A stretch of DNA of 64,000 nt from JAJZNI01 sp035624785 (GTDB taxonomy: Bacteria > Chloroflexota > Dormibacteria > Aeolococcales > Aeolococcaceae). Location of the stretch: the NCBI GenBank assembly GCA_035624785.1, contig DASPQV010000008.1, forward strand, positions 55,796 through 119,795, in the 5' to 3' direction. Numbering within the stretch: the first letter of the stretch is position 1; the number at the start of each line of letters is the position of its first letter. The position numbers and the translations under genes are program-made. Below the pieces are notes generated by a model. It was not told the DNA's origin. It searched no databases and saw only the letters and a program-made list of their open reading frames with translations. Below, one piece after another: positions 8,481-18,665 of the stretch.

Positions 8481-9806
8481 GTGGGTGCGAGGCCGGCCGT
8501 CCGCAGCAACTCCGGGCACGGCCCGGGGATCGACGCCCGTGAGGTGGTGGAGGAGGCGAAACCCGCCGGCGGCGAGGTCCGGCGCTCCGTCCCAGCTCTT
8601 CTCGCCGGCACCGCCCTGCTGCGGGTGGGTGCCGCGGGGATCACCGTCGCCGTCCAGTTCTATCTGACTGACCTCGGCCACGGCCATCCCCGCGGGGTGG
8701 TGGTCGGTTTCGTGGGAGCCGGGCAGGCCCTCACCGAGATGCTCCTGGCCCCGGTCATGGCCCGCTACGCCGACCGCCTGGGTCGGAAGCTGTTCGTGGT
8801 CGGTGGCCCGCTCGTCGGTGTGCTCGCCGTGCTCCTGGTTGCCGCCTCGCTGAATCCCGGGGAGATCTTCGGGGCCCGGCTCCTCGAGGGCATCGGGGCG
8901 GCCGCCTTCATGCCTACCGCGCTGGGAGCCATCGCCGCCGCCACCTCCCACGACGTCCGGGTTCGAGCCAACGCCAGCGGTGCCTTCGAGGCGGCAACCC
9001 TGGCCGGCTACGCGGGGGGGTTCGCCCTGGGTCCACTCGCCTACTCGTACCTGGGGCGCGGCGGCTTCCTGCTCCTGGCCGGCTTCTACCTGCTGGCGGG
9101 CCTGGTCTGCCTTCGCTTCGTCCCCAGCGTGCCCCCGCTGCCGGTCACCCAGCTGTCAACCCTGGTGCGCTGGATCGCCGGCCCCGGTCCGATGCGGACC
9201 TTCCTGCCCGCCTGGCTCGGCACCTTCGGTCTCATCGGAGCCTATGGCTCGCACATCGCCTCGCTGCTCTCGCACCATCACGCGCGGGTGGCCGGTCAGG
9301 TGCTGGTGGGCAGCATGGGTTACGGGACCAACGCCGTGGTCCTGGTCAGCGGCATCGCCCTCCTGGTCATCGGCATCTTCATCTGGACTCCCTGGATCAC
9401 CCGGCTCGGACCGGTGCGGCAGATGCGTCGAGCGGTCCCCGGGGCCTGGGTCTTCTCGGCGGCGCTGCTGATCGCTGACCACGTCACCCTGGCCGCACTC
9501 CCGGCGCTGCTGGTCGTGGCCGCGGCCGGCATCGTCTGGCTGTCCGGGTTCGGCCCAGCCGCGGTCGCCTTCCTGGCCGCCTGCTCGGAGAGCCACAACG
9601 CCGATCGCGCGGCACTCATGTCCTTCTACACCGCCACCCTCGCGGCCGGGGGGGCCCTCGGGGCGCTGCTCGGAGGTGTGGCGGTCAGCCTGGCCTTCTT
9701 CGACGGGCTGGTCGTCTTCGGGCTTCTGCTCGCCCTGATGACCTTCGTTCTGCTTGGCCCGGTGCGCCGCTATGAGCCGAGCAGCCTGACCGCGCCCATC
9801 GCCTGA
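8481..9806 (+). CDS. Major facilitator superfamily transporter
   Basis: A 441-residue polytopic protein with about 12 predicted hydrophobic helices in two halves. The signature loop between helices 2 and 3 is visible as MARYADRLGRKLFVVGG, close to the MFS motif A. A second motif-like segment is GARLLEGIGAAAFMPTALGAIAAATS. The substrate cannot be read from sequence; the overall pattern is that of drug or metabolite exporters. It starts at GTG 8481, though an in-frame GTG further in (before EEAKPAGGEV) would remove a polar leader. It lies divergent from rny and convergent with recX, interrupting an otherwise leftward spoVS-rny-recX-recA run. Confidence 0.85.
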   Translation: MGARPAVRSNSGHGPGIDAREVVEEAKPAGGEVRRSVPALLAGTALLRVGAAGITVAVQFYLTDLGHGHPRGVVVGFVGAGQALTEMLLAPVMARYADRLGRKLFVVGGPLVGVLAVLLVAASLNPGEIFGARLLEGIGAAAFMPTALGAIAAATSHDVRVRANASGAFEAATLAGYAGGFALGPLAYSYLGRGGFLLLAGFYLLAGLVCLRFVPSVPPLPVTQLSTLVRWIAGPGPMRTFLPAWLGTFGLIGAYGSHIASLLSHHHARVAGQVLVGSMGYGTNAVVLVSGIALLVIGIFIWTPWITRLGPVRQMRRAVPGAWVFSAALLIADHVTLAALPALLVVAAAGIVWLSGFGPAAVAFLAACSESHNADRAALMSFYTATLAAGGALGALLGGVAVSLAFFDGLVVFGLLLALMTFVLLGPVRRYEPSSLTAPIA

Positions 9807-9825
9807 GCGTGTCCGCCCCCGGCGG

Positions 9826-10362
9826 CTACTCGAGGGCGTCGCCCTCCCCTGTGGCGGTCAGCGCGGTGAGCTGCCGGAGGGCGGCGTGGATGTCGCGGGC
9901 GGTGAAGCCCCGGCGCTGCAGGGCGCCGGCAACCCGTCGAAGGTCCGGAGCGGGAAGGGGCCGTGGGGCTCCGGCGAGAAGCCGGCGGGCGGTGAGCAGC
10001 GCCAGCTCCGTCTGGTCCTCCCCGACCTGCTGGGCGGCCTCGGAGACGGTCTCCGGGGGGATCCCCCGCGCCACCAGCTCGGCGATGATGCGGCGCCGGC
10101 CGTAGCCTCGTTCCAGCCGCCTCCGGGAGAGGTTCTCGGCGACCCGCCCGTCGTCGATCCAGCCTCGCTCAGCCAGCCGCTCGACGGCGCGGGTGGCCGT
10201 GGCCTGGCTGTAGCCGCGTGCCCGCAGGCGGCGCTCCACCTCGCTCCGCGACCGGTCGCCGGCGGCGAGCAGCCGCCCAGCCATCCTCTCCGCGCCGCCC
10301 ACATCGTCGGGGTCCACAGGCTCCGTGAGGCTCAGCGGCCGCCCCGCGCGCCACCGGGTCAC
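9826..10362 (-). CDS. recX: Recombination regulatory protein RecX
   Basis: RecX binds RecA filaments and limits their extension. The 178-residue product shows the triple three-helix repeats of the family: RSRSEVERRLRARGYSQATATRAVERLAERGWIDDGRVAENLSRRRLERGYGRRRIIAELVARGI, with the usual RGYG and GIP(P) elements. It starts at GTG 10362, 30 bp after the recA stop, so it is presumably co-transcribed with recA and rises with it in the SOS response. It converges on the MFS gene with a 20-bp gap. Confidence 0.9.
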   Translation of the reverse strand: MTRWRAGRPLSLTEPVDPDDVGGAERMAGRLLAAGDRSRSEVERRLRARGYSQATATRAVERLAERGWIDDGRVAENLSRRRLERGYGRRRIIAELVARGIPPETVSEAAQQVGEDQTELALLTARRLLAGAPRPLPAPDLRRVAGALQRRGFTARDIHAALRQLTALTATGEGDALE

Positions 10363-10392
10363 TGTCGCGAGCCTCCAGCCGAGGGCGCCAGC

Positions 10393-11439
10393 TCAGGCGA
10401 CCGGGGCGTGCGGCGAGCTCCCGTTCACCTGATCGGCGGCAACCGGGGAGCCCCCGGGCAGAGCATTGCTGCGCACCCGGGCGGCGATCTCCTCGAGGAG
10501 CTCGGGGTTCTGCTTGAGGAAGTCACGGACGTTCTCACGGCCCTGGCCGAGGCGCAGGTCCCCATAGGAGAACCAGGCTCCACTCTTCTCCACGATCCGG
10601 GCGTCGACCGCCATGTCGAGGACGCTGCCCGCGTAGGAGATGCCTTCGTTGAAGAGGATGTCGAACTCGGCATTGCGGAACGGTGGGGCCACCTTGTTCT
10701 TGACCACCTTCACCTTCACCCGGCTGCCCACCGCGTCCAGACCCTGCTTGATGGTGTCGATCTTGCGGATGTCGAGCCTCACCGACGCGTAGAACTTGAG
10801 GGCCCGGCCGCCGGTGGTGACCTCGGGATTGCCGAACATCACGCCGACCTTCTCGCGGAGCTGGTTGATGAAGATCACCGAGGTGTTGGAGCGGCTGATC
10901 GCGGCGGTGAGCTTGCGCATCGCCTGGGACATGAGGCGGGCCTGGAGACCGACATGGTTGTCACCCATCTCGCCGTCGATCTCTGCCTTGGGCACCAGCG
11001 CCGCCACCGAATCGATGACCACGACATCGACGGCGCCGCTGCGGACCAGGACCTCGACGATCTCGAGCGCCTGCTCACCGGTGTCGGGCTGAGAGATCAG
11101 GAGCTCGTCGGTGCGCACCCCGATCCGGGCGGCGTACTGGGGGTCGAGAGCGTGCTCGGCGTCGATGAAGGCGGCCACCCCGCCTTTCTTCTGGGCCTCG
11201 GCGATGACGTGCAGCGCCAGCGTGGTCTTGCCCGAGGCCTCGGGCCCGAAGACCTCCAGGACCCGGCCGCGCGGCACCCCGCCCACTCCCAGGGCGATGT
11301 CCAGGGTGAGAGCCCCGGTGGGGATGATCTCGACGCGCTGGGTCTGGATGTCGCCGAGCCTCATGATCGCGCCCTTGCCGTGGCTCCTCTCGATCTGGCT
11401 GAGCGCCGTCGAAAGGGCTCGCTCCCGCTCCGTGGTCAC
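10393..11439 (-). CDS. recA: Recombinase RecA
   Basis: RecA forms ATP-dependent filaments on single-stranded DNA for recombination and SOS induction. It has Walker A GPEASGKTT (residues 65-73), the region VVVIDSVAALVPKAEIDGEMGD, the L2-type segment FINQLREKVGVMFGNPEVTTGG, and a C-terminal domain ending near ALPGGSPVAADQVNG. I chose GTG at 11439 because a perfect AAGGAGG Shine-Dalgarno (11448-11454) sits eight bases upstream, and the resulting 348 residues match the family. Upstream in-frame codons (ATG 11487, GTG 11526) would add residues encoded by promoter DNA. It is followed by recX. Confidence 0.96.
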   Translation of the reverse strand: MTTERERALSTALSQIERSHGKGAIMRLGDIQTQRVEIIPTGALTLDIALGVGGVPRGRVLEVFGPEASGKTTLALHVIAEAQKKGGVAAFIDAEHALDPQYAARIGVRTDELLISQPDTGEQALEIVEVLVRSGAVDVVVIDSVAALVPKAEIDGEMGDNHVGLQARLMSQAMRKLTAAISRSNTSVIFINQLREKVGVMFGNPEVTTGGRALKFYASVRLDIRKIDTIKQGLDAVGSRVKVKVVKNKVAPPFRNAEFDILFNEGISYAGSVLDMAVDARIVEKSGAWFSYGDLRLGQGRENVRDFLKQNPELLEEIAARVRSNALPGGSPVAADQVNGSSPHAPVA

Positions 11440-11488
11440 CGCCTCCGCCTCCTTGGTGGCGGCAGATCGCCGCCCGGTGAGCTCCATT

Positions 11489-11526
11489 GTACGATCGATA
11501 GTACCACTTTGCTGTGTGCTTGTCAC
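11489..11526 (-). promoter_or_regulatory. Second candidate recA promoter overlapping a GTAC palindrome
   Basis: GTGACA (11521-11526) and TACTAT (11498-11503) are 17 bp apart on the minus strand and match the -35 and -10 consensus at 5/6 and 4/6. The -10 lies inside a near-perfect 16-bp palindrome, GTACTATCGATCGTAC (11489-11504, one mismatch). Transcripts would have a leader of about 50 nt. Dual recA promoters are known in other high-GC bacteria; whether this one is active is inference. Confidence 0.4.
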
Positions 11527-11560
11527 GGCTGAGACTCTCCTGGGACGCACGCAAGGGTGA

Positions 11561-11609
11561 CGAACGGATGTACGGAGAGGACTCTAGCTGTTCCCGGCCC
11601 GAGACGCAA
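11561..11609 (-). promoter_or_regulatory. recA promoter with LexA-type SOS box
   Basis: On the minus strand TTGCGT (11604-11609) and TAGAGT (11581-11586) are separated by 17 bp, a plausible sigma-70-type promoter with a weak -35. The predicted start of transcription falls at the edge of CGAACGGATGTACG (11561-11574, plus-strand reading). This differs by one base from the Gram-positive LexA consensus CGAAC-N4-GTTCG. The same layout occurs before yebC. The resulting recA leader would be about 135 nt. Confidence 0.6.
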
Positions 11610-11662
11610 GGGGCGGCTTACCGCGGTGTGGGGCGGCCTCGCGGGGGCCCGCTTCCCCGTGG

Positions 11663-12331
11663 CTAGTCAGTGACCGGGGGATGGAACGGCTGGAGATGGG
11701 CCAGGTCCGCCTCGGTGAGGTGGGCGAAGAGCGCGAGATCGTCGCTCCGGCCCAGGAACCGCACCTGCAGCAGCACATCCTCCTTGAAGAACCCGGTTGG
11801 GTGGATGACGATGCCGGCCAGCTCGCCGCCGTCCATGACCACGTCCCTCACGGTCCCCAGCTTCTTGCCGGTGCTGCCCAGCATCACGTTCTCACCAGCT
11901 CGGATCTCCAGGTCGTCGAGCCGCTTGTGCGCCTGCTCGACGAGGTCCGGGGCAAAGCCGATCTGGCCCACCTCGTCCGACAGCATCCGGGCGATGTCGC
12001 CCTTGCCGACGGGCGCGTACTGGTAGGTGAGGTACGGTGGCAGGCGCCGCGCCTCGGCCGCGCTGATCGAGAGGGTGATGCGCTCCCGGCCGGCCTCGGC
12101 GACCGACGCAAGGGGCACGGCGATGTCGTCCTCCATCAGCGCGGCGCCGGCTCCGTAGTGGGCCGAGAAGCGGCGGTCCTCCTTCACCACGATGGCCCGT
12201 GCGTCGAAGGTCTCACCTTCGACGATCACGAACCGAAGGGTGCCGAGCAGCCGGCCGTCAGCTGAGTGGACGTCGGTGCCGAAGTGGAAGTCATCGGCGG
12301 ATCGCCGCGGCTGCTGATCCGAAGAGGTCAC
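11663..12331 (-). CDS. PRC-barrel domain protein
   Basis: A 222-residue soluble protein with two PRC-barrel-like segments: FHFGTDVHSADGRLLGTLRFVIVEGETFDARAIVV near the N-terminus, and IRAGENVMLGSTGKKLGTVRDVVMDGGELAGIVIHPTGFFKEDVLLQVRFLG in the second half. PRC barrels bind RNA-processing factors or photosynthetic and ribosomal partners, and many stand-alone copies are uncharacterised. The start is GTG at 12331. A TAGACT hexamer ends six bases before it, so the transcript may be leaderless. It lies between recA and the pncC gene, with no indication of a specific role. Confidence 0.75.
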   Translation of the reverse strand: MTSSDQQPRRSADDFHFGTDVHSADGRLLGTLRFVIVEGETFDARAIVVKEDRRFSAHYGAGAALMEDDIAVPLASVAEAGRERITLSISAAEARRLPPYLTYQYAPVGKGDIARMLSDEVGQIGFAPDLVEQAHKRLDDLEIRAGENVMLGSTGKKLGTVRDVVMDGGELAGIVIHPTGFFKEDVLLQVRFLGRSDDLALFAHLTEADLAHLQPFHPPVTD

Positions 12332-12420
12332 CCCGGAAGTCTATTCGCTGCCGGGCCCCCGCCTCTCGGAGCCCTTTCCTCGGGGAGTCGCTCGCGCAGC
12401 CCGAGCTGCTCCGGCGATGC

Positions 12421-12939
12421 TCAATCGACAGCCAAGTCTGCGCCGAGCCGCAGAGCCGCCCGGACCGCCGCGGCGCGGTTGGCCTCCCGGTCGCCCTGCT
12501 GACGCAGCTCCACTGCGCTCTGCCGGCCGCGGAGCCAGCCGGCGACGTGGATCAATCCCACCGGCTTGTCGGTGCCCTCGGCGCCGGGACCGGCCACCCC
12601 GGTGATGCCCAGGCCGAGGTCCGCGCCCAGGCGGCGCGCCGCCCCCGAGGCCATGGCCAGGGCGACCTCCCGACTGACCGCTCCGTGGCGCGACAGCGTG
12701 CGGCCGTCGACGCCGAGCACGTCGCGCTTCACCTGGTCCGAGTAGGCGATCACCCCGCCGAGGAAGTAGCCTGAGGCGCCGGGGATGGCGGTGATCGCGG
12801 CTCCGAGCAGGCCTCCGGTGCAGGACTCGGCGACCGCGACAGTGAGGTGGCGGACCAGAAGCAGCTCACCCAGGGCGGCGCCCTCGGGAAAGCTGGCGGC
12901 GAGGGCCGGAGACTGGGTCTCATCGCCCGCGGTCCCCAC
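12421..12939 (-). CDS. pncC: Nicotinamide-nucleotide amidohydrolase PncC / CinA C-terminal domain
   Basis: The 172-residue product is a stand-alone CinA C-terminal domain. It hydrolyses NMN to nicotinate mononucleotide and so recycles pyridine nucleotides. Family motifs seen: TVAVAESCTGGLLGAAITAIPGASGYFLGGVIAYSDQVKRDVLGV, then GAVSREVALAMASGAARRLGADLGLGITGVAGPGAEGTDKPVGLIHVA. The ESCTGG serine is the expected nucleophile. There is no N-terminal molybdopterin-binding-like (COG1058) domain, so the name cinA would be imprecise. It starts at GTG 12939. cinA-type genes often sit near recA, as here. Confidence 0.88.
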   Translation of the reverse strand: MGTAGDETQSPALAASFPEGAALGELLLVRHLTVAVAESCTGGLLGAAITAIPGASGYFLGGVIAYSDQVKRDVLGVDGRTLSRHGAVSREVALAMASGAARRLGADLGLGITGVAGPGAEGTDKPVGLIHVAGWLRGRQSAVELRQQGDREANRAAAVRAALRLGADLAVD

Positions 12940-13029
12940 GCCTGGCGCTCCGTCAGCCCCTGTGCTCGTGCCGGTACAAGGGCATCCTCCGGTCGGAATG
13001 CCGATCTTCGCTCGTCATTCCTCGCTCCG

Positions 13030-13524
13030 TCAGCCCCGGTAGTTGGTGAACTGCAGGGGGACCTCCAGGTCCATGGCCCGGAAGTCACGGATGACCGCCT
13101 GGAGGGCGTCCTTCTCCTTGGACACCATCCGGAGCTGGTCACCCTGGATGCGCGACTGGACCTTGGGATGCTCGCTGCGCACCTTCTTGGTGAGGGTGCG
13201 GGCCAGCTCCTCGGAGATGCCGCGCCGGAGCTTGATCAGCTGGCGGACATTGCCCTTGGCGGCGGGCTCGGGCTTCTGGGGGTCGAGCACCTTGAGGTCG
13301 ATGCCACGGCGGTGCAGCTTGGTCTGGAGGATGTCGATGATCGCCCTCAGCTGCATCTCCCCCTCGGTGAGCAGGATCAGCTGATCCTTCTCGAGGGTCA
13401 GCTCGGCGGTCAGGTTCTTGAAGTCGTAGCGGGTCTGGATCTCGCGCCGCGTCTGGTCGACGGCGTTGACCATCTCCTGGTGGTCGAAGTCGCTGACCAC
13501 GTCGAACGAGTACTCCTGGGCCAC
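13030..13524 (-). CDS. yajQ: YajQ family nucleotide-binding protein
   Basis: A 164-residue member of the YajQ/UPF0234 family. Homologues bind cyclic di-GMP or nucleotides and act in transcriptional control. The sequence follows the family from YSFDVVSDFDHQEMVNAVDQTRREIQTRYDFK through LTEGEMQLRAIIDILQTKLHRRGIDLKVLDPQKPEPAAKGNVRQLIKLRRGI to KVQSRIQGDQLRMVSKEKDALQAVI. I use GTG 13524 (reading VAQEYSFDV), which gives family length. An ATG at 13587 would add 21 unmatched residues. It lies 90 bp upstream of pncC. Confidence 0.9.
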   Translation of the reverse strand: MAQEYSFDVVSDFDHQEMVNAVDQTRREIQTRYDFKNLTAELTLEKDQLILLTEGEMQLRAIIDILQTKLHRRGIDLKVLDPQKPEPAAKGNVRQLIKLRRGISEELARTLTKKVRSEHPKVQSRIQGDQLRMVSKEKDALQAVIRDFRAMDLEVPLQFTNYRG

Positions 13525-13713
13525 GCCGCGACCAAGGATATCAGCGGCTGTCTGTAACCTTCGGGTCCGGCTCGTCGTGTCTGTCATGGGGACCATCGAG
13601 GCGGCGCGGATGCCGGTGATCGCGGATCCCCAGGCCATGGAGCTCGACCTCGCCGGGGTGCTCGACGTCATCGTCACCCAGACCCGGCGCCACCGGGATC
13701 CGGCCGGCGGCCC

Positions 13714-16047
13714 TCACTCCTCCCCCAGCTCGGCCAGGAGCTCGTCGACCTGGAGCACGTCCATCAGGACCTGCCGCGACTTGCTGCCCTCGTAGGGTCC
13801 CACCACCCGCTGCTCGGCGAGCTGGTCGATGAGCCGGGCGGCACGGGTGTAGCCCACGTTGAGCTTGCGCTGGAGCAGGGAGGCGGCGGCGCGGCCCTCG
13901 GCGGCGACGGTGTGGGCCGCCTTGGCGAAGAGCGGGTCACGCTTGCCGGTCTCGCGCGCCCAGGAGACGTTGGCCTCGACCTGGAAGACCTCTTCCTGGT
14001 ACTCCGGCCGGCCCTGCAGCTTCCAGTGCTCGATCAGGGACTCCAGCTCGCGGTCAGAGCAGAAGGCACCCTGCAAGCGCCGCGGCTTGCCCTCGTCGAT
14101 GGGCAGGTAGAGCATGTCGCCCCGGCCGAGCAGCTTCTCAGCCCCCATCTCGTCGATGATGACCCGGGAGTCCACGCCGCTGGAGACCGCGAAAGCGACC
14201 CGGCTCGGGATGTTGGCCTTGATCAGCCCGGTGATGATGTCGGCCGAGGGCCGCTGGGTGGCCACGATCAGGTGGATGCCCACGGCGCGGGCCAACTGGG
14301 CCACCCTGCAGATCAGGTCCTCGATCTCACCGGCCGCCACCAGCATGAGGTCGGCCAGCTCGTCGATCACGATGACCGTGTAGGGCAGCGGTGTGAGCCC
14401 GAGCCCGGGGGCGCGCTCGTTGAAGGCGGCGATGTTGCGCGCGCCGTGGCTGGCGAAGAGCTTGTAGCGCTCCTCCATCTCCTTGCAAGCCCACCGCAGC
14501 GAGGCGACCGCGGCCTCCGGCTCGACCACCACGGGCACCAGCAGGTGGGGCACGTCGGCGAAGGTGGACAGCTCCACCCGCTTGGGGTCGATCAGGATCA
14601 GCTTGAGCTGCGCCGGCGTCGCCAGGAGCAGCAAGCCGGCCAGGATGCTGTTGATGCAGACCGACTTGCCGCTGCCGGTGGCGCCGGCGACCAGCAGGTG
14701 GGGCATCCGGGTCAGGTCGCCGACCACGGGGTGACCGGAGACGTCGGCGCCCAGGGCCACCGCAAGGCGCTTGCGAGGGTCTGAGAAGGCAGCGGAGCTG
14801 ACCACTTCCTTGAGCGAGACGAGCTGCGCCGCCTTGTTGGGGACCTCGATGCCGACCGCCGACTTGCCGGGGATGAAGGGCTGGATCCGGATCGGCGCCG
14901 CCACCGCCAGGGAGAGGTCGGTCTGGGCCCCGACGATCTTGCGGACCGGGACGCCGGCGGCCGGCTGAACCTCGTACTGGGTGACGGTGGGACCGGTGTT
15001 GGCCCCCACCACCCGCGCCTGGATCTGGAACGACGCGAGGGTCTGCTCGATCAGCGAGGCGGTGGCCTGGACCTCCTTCTCGAGACGCTCCCTCTTGCCG
15101 GTGACGGTGTCGAGGAGGTCGACGCCGGGAAGCACCCAGGTCCTCTCGGCCTCCTCCTCGCCGAGCGCCCCCGCGTGGGCCACCTTGGCCTCGGGGATGG
15201 GGCCGAGGGTGGGCGGTTCGGCGGTGCCCTCGAACTCTCGGGTGAAGGCTTCGCCGGCCGGCCCAGGCGCGGGCGTAGACGCGGGCGCGGCCTGCTCCGG
15301 CTGGGAGGCGGCTGCCGGCGGCTCGGGCTCCCCCACCGGCGGGCGGAGCGGCGGGAACGCCGGTGCCTGTGCCGCCCCCGAGCTGAAGGCGAGCGGGGTG
15401 GGGATTCCGGTCAGGCTGACGGCGGCTCCGTCGCGACGCCGCTTCGGCCTGGCGCCCTGCGGCGGCCCCCCGGCCTGCATCTGGGCCGCCCGGTCGACCA
15501 CGAACCTCCGGATCGCGCCTAGGGCGGGGATGACCCGCAGCTCGACGGCCAGCACCAGCCCGGCGCAGATCAGGAGCAGCATCAGGGCGGCGGTGGCGGC
15601 GTCGCCGAGCCGAGCGGCCAGGGCACCCGAGAAGCGCTGGCCCACCGTTCCCGCGCTGCCGGGGATGGCCAGGCCGAAGAGGCCGAGGACGGCAACCACC
15701 ACGAAGACGCTGCCCACCGCGGCCAGGACGCCCCCGGTCCACTGCCGCCGGCCCAGCAGCCGCGCGCCGGTCACGGCGATGCCGAGGGCGATCATCCAGG
15801 CTCCGATGCCCAGCCAGCTGAGCAGGCTGTCGTGGATCGGACCGGCGATGGAGCCGCCGCCGGGGATGGCGAGAACGATCGCGAGCAGCACGCCGAGGCC
15901 CACCAGGGTGACGCCGCTCAGCTCCCGGCGCTGGTCGGGGCTGAGCAGCGACCAGCTGCGCTGGGGCGCGGGACGGCGGCCACGGGGGCGGCGGGTCGCC
16001 AGGCGAGCAGTTCGAGAGGGGGGGCGGGTCTGGGTCCGGGGGGCCAT
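13714..16047 (-). CDS. ftsK: DNA translocase FtsK/SpoIIIE
   Basis: A septum-anchored hexameric motor that clears chromosomal DNA during division. The 777-residue product has four hydrophobic segments within residues 40-190, a proline/alanine-rich linker to about 290, and an alpha-beta motor domain with Walker A GATGSGKSV and Walker B TVIVIDELADLM. A C-terminal gamma domain (ASLLQRKLNVGYTRAARLIDQLAEQRVVGP) reads KOPS-like polar sequences. The linker is short, as in SpoIIIE. A LexA-type box lies about 75 bp upstream; E. coli ftsK is also SOS-inducible. The gene runs leftward towards yajQ. Confidence 0.95.
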   Translation of the reverse strand: MAPRTQTRPPSRTARLATRRPRGRRPAPQRSWSLLSPDQRRELSGVTLVGLGVLLAIVLAIPGGGSIAGPIHDSLLSWLGIGAWMIALGIAVTGARLLGRRQWTGGVLAAVGSVFVVVAVLGLFGLAIPGSAGTVGQRFSGALAARLGDAATAALMLLLICAGLVLAVELRVIPALGAIRRFVVDRAAQMQAGGPPQGARPKRRRDGAAVSLTGIPTPLAFSSGAAQAPAFPPLRPPVGEPEPPAAASQPEQAAPASTPAPGPAGEAFTREFEGTAEPPTLGPIPEAKVAHAGALGEEEAERTWVLPGVDLLDTVTGKRERLEKEVQATASLIEQTLASFQIQARVVGANTGPTVTQYEVQPAAGVPVRKIVGAQTDLSLAVAAPIRIQPFIPGKSAVGIEVPNKAAQLVSLKEVVSSAAFSDPRKRLAVALGADVSGHPVVGDLTRMPHLLVAGATGSGKSVCINSILAGLLLLATPAQLKLILIDPKRVELSTFADVPHLLVPVVVEPEAAVASLRWACKEMEERYKLFASHGARNIAAFNERAPGLGLTPLPYTVIVIDELADLMLVAAGEIEDLICRVAQLARAVGIHLIVATQRPSADIITGLIKANIPSRVAFAVSSGVDSRVIIDEMGAEKLLGRGDMLYLPIDEGKPRRLQGAFCSDRELESLIEHWKLQGRPEYQEEVFQVEANVSWARETGKRDPLFAKAAHTVAAEGRAAASLLQRKLNVGYTRAARLIDQLAEQRVVGPYEGSKSRQVLMDVLQVDELLAELGEE

Positions 16048-16120
16048 GGCGTCTCAGAGGCCTCGTGAAGCGACGTGGGAGGGTTGCTGCCGGTCACGCG
16101 ATCGTACCAGGGCGGGGTCG

Positions 16121-16142
16121 CCTGCGAATGCGCGTTCGCAGG
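16121..16142. promoter_or_regulatory. LexA-type SOS box upstream of ftsK
   Basis: CCTGCGAA and TTCGCAGG are perfect 8-bp arms around TGCGCG. The core CGAATGCGCGTTCG (16125-16138) differs by one base from the LexA consensus CGAAC-N4-GTTCG. On the minus strand TTCGCA within the box, 16 bp and then TACGAT make a plausible promoter, so a bound repressor would cover the -35. The remaining 16048-16251 gap has no gene. Confidence 0.55.
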
Positions 16143-16251
16143 GTGACCGGCGCGTATTGCAGTTGGCCTCAATCGGAACTGGTCTGAACCCCCGACCTGC
16201 CCCCCCTTTTCGAGGCCGGCGGTTCACCCTCCCGCCTCTTCTCCAATTCCG

Positions 16252-17912
<1,661 letters not shown>

Positions 17913-17916
<4 letters not shown>

Positions 17917-18572
17917 AAGAGGCTCAATTGGTCGTGCGCGGCCACACTCTGCGCCGCCGGCTGGCGGGCGGCAGGTGGGGTGGCGGCGCGCCGCCGGCGC
18001 TCGGCGGCGGCGTCGTCGAGGTAGTCGCGGACCCGGAGCATGTCCTCCTCGAGGGTCCGCATCAGGGCGGCGTTGTAGAGGGCGGCGGCGGGGTGGTAGA
18101 GGGGGACGTAGAGGCGGTCGCCCCGGGTCACCTTGCGGCCGTGGAGGTGGGTGATGCCGCCCGCTCCGGGGAGCAGCCGGGCCAGGGCGTGGCGGCCCAG
18201 GACCAGGATGACGTCGGGATCGATGATCTCGACCTGGGCGTCGAGGAAGGCGGAGCACGCATCCATCTCGGCGGGCTCGGGATCGCGGTTGCCGGGCGGC
18301 CGGCATTTGACGACGTTGGTGATGTAGATGTCGTCCCGGCGCAGCCCGATGCTCTCCAGGAGCCGGGTCAGGACGTTGCCCGCCGCCCCGACAAACGGCT
18401 TGCCCAGCCGGTCCTCGGTCTCACCGGGGCCCTCCCCCACCGCCATGATCCGGGCCGTGGCCGGCCCGGTGCCGGGCACTGCCTGGGTGCGCCGGGCGTG
18501 GAGCGGGCAGGCGGTGCAAACCAGGATGTGCTCGTGGACGACGGCCAGGGCATCCTCCGCACCGCTCGGCAT
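17913..18572 (-). CDS. udg: Family-4 uracil-DNA glycosylase (4Fe-4S)
   Basis: Excises uracil from DNA. The 219-residue protein has motif 1 as GEGPGETEDRLGKPFVG, the Fe-S ligand cysteines at C19-x2-C22 and in VVKCRPPGNRDPEPAEMDAC, and motif 2 as YVPLYHPAAAL with the family histidine. I start at ATG 18572 (MPSGAEDALAVVHEHI), which begins the family match. The upstream extension to 18656 is unmatched. Its stop overlaps the RNase J start as TTGA, implying translational coupling. The C-terminus carries a low-complexity Ala/Arg/Pro tail. Confidence 0.92.
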
Positions 18573-18665
18573 CGGCGCGATTGTACGGCCGGCTTTCTGC
18601 GGCTCGGGGTGCCGGTCCGAGACACGACGGCCCCTCAGACAGACTAGGTGGCCCAAAGCCCCGGC

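Noticed and set aside
13586..13795. A 69-codon frame on the plus strand between yajQ and ftsK (MGTIEAARMPVIADP...)
   Set aside because: The first 40 residues look protein-like, but the rest is antisense to the ftsK 3' end and there is no Shine-Dalgarno. It could be a small gene or a chance frame, and I cannot support it.
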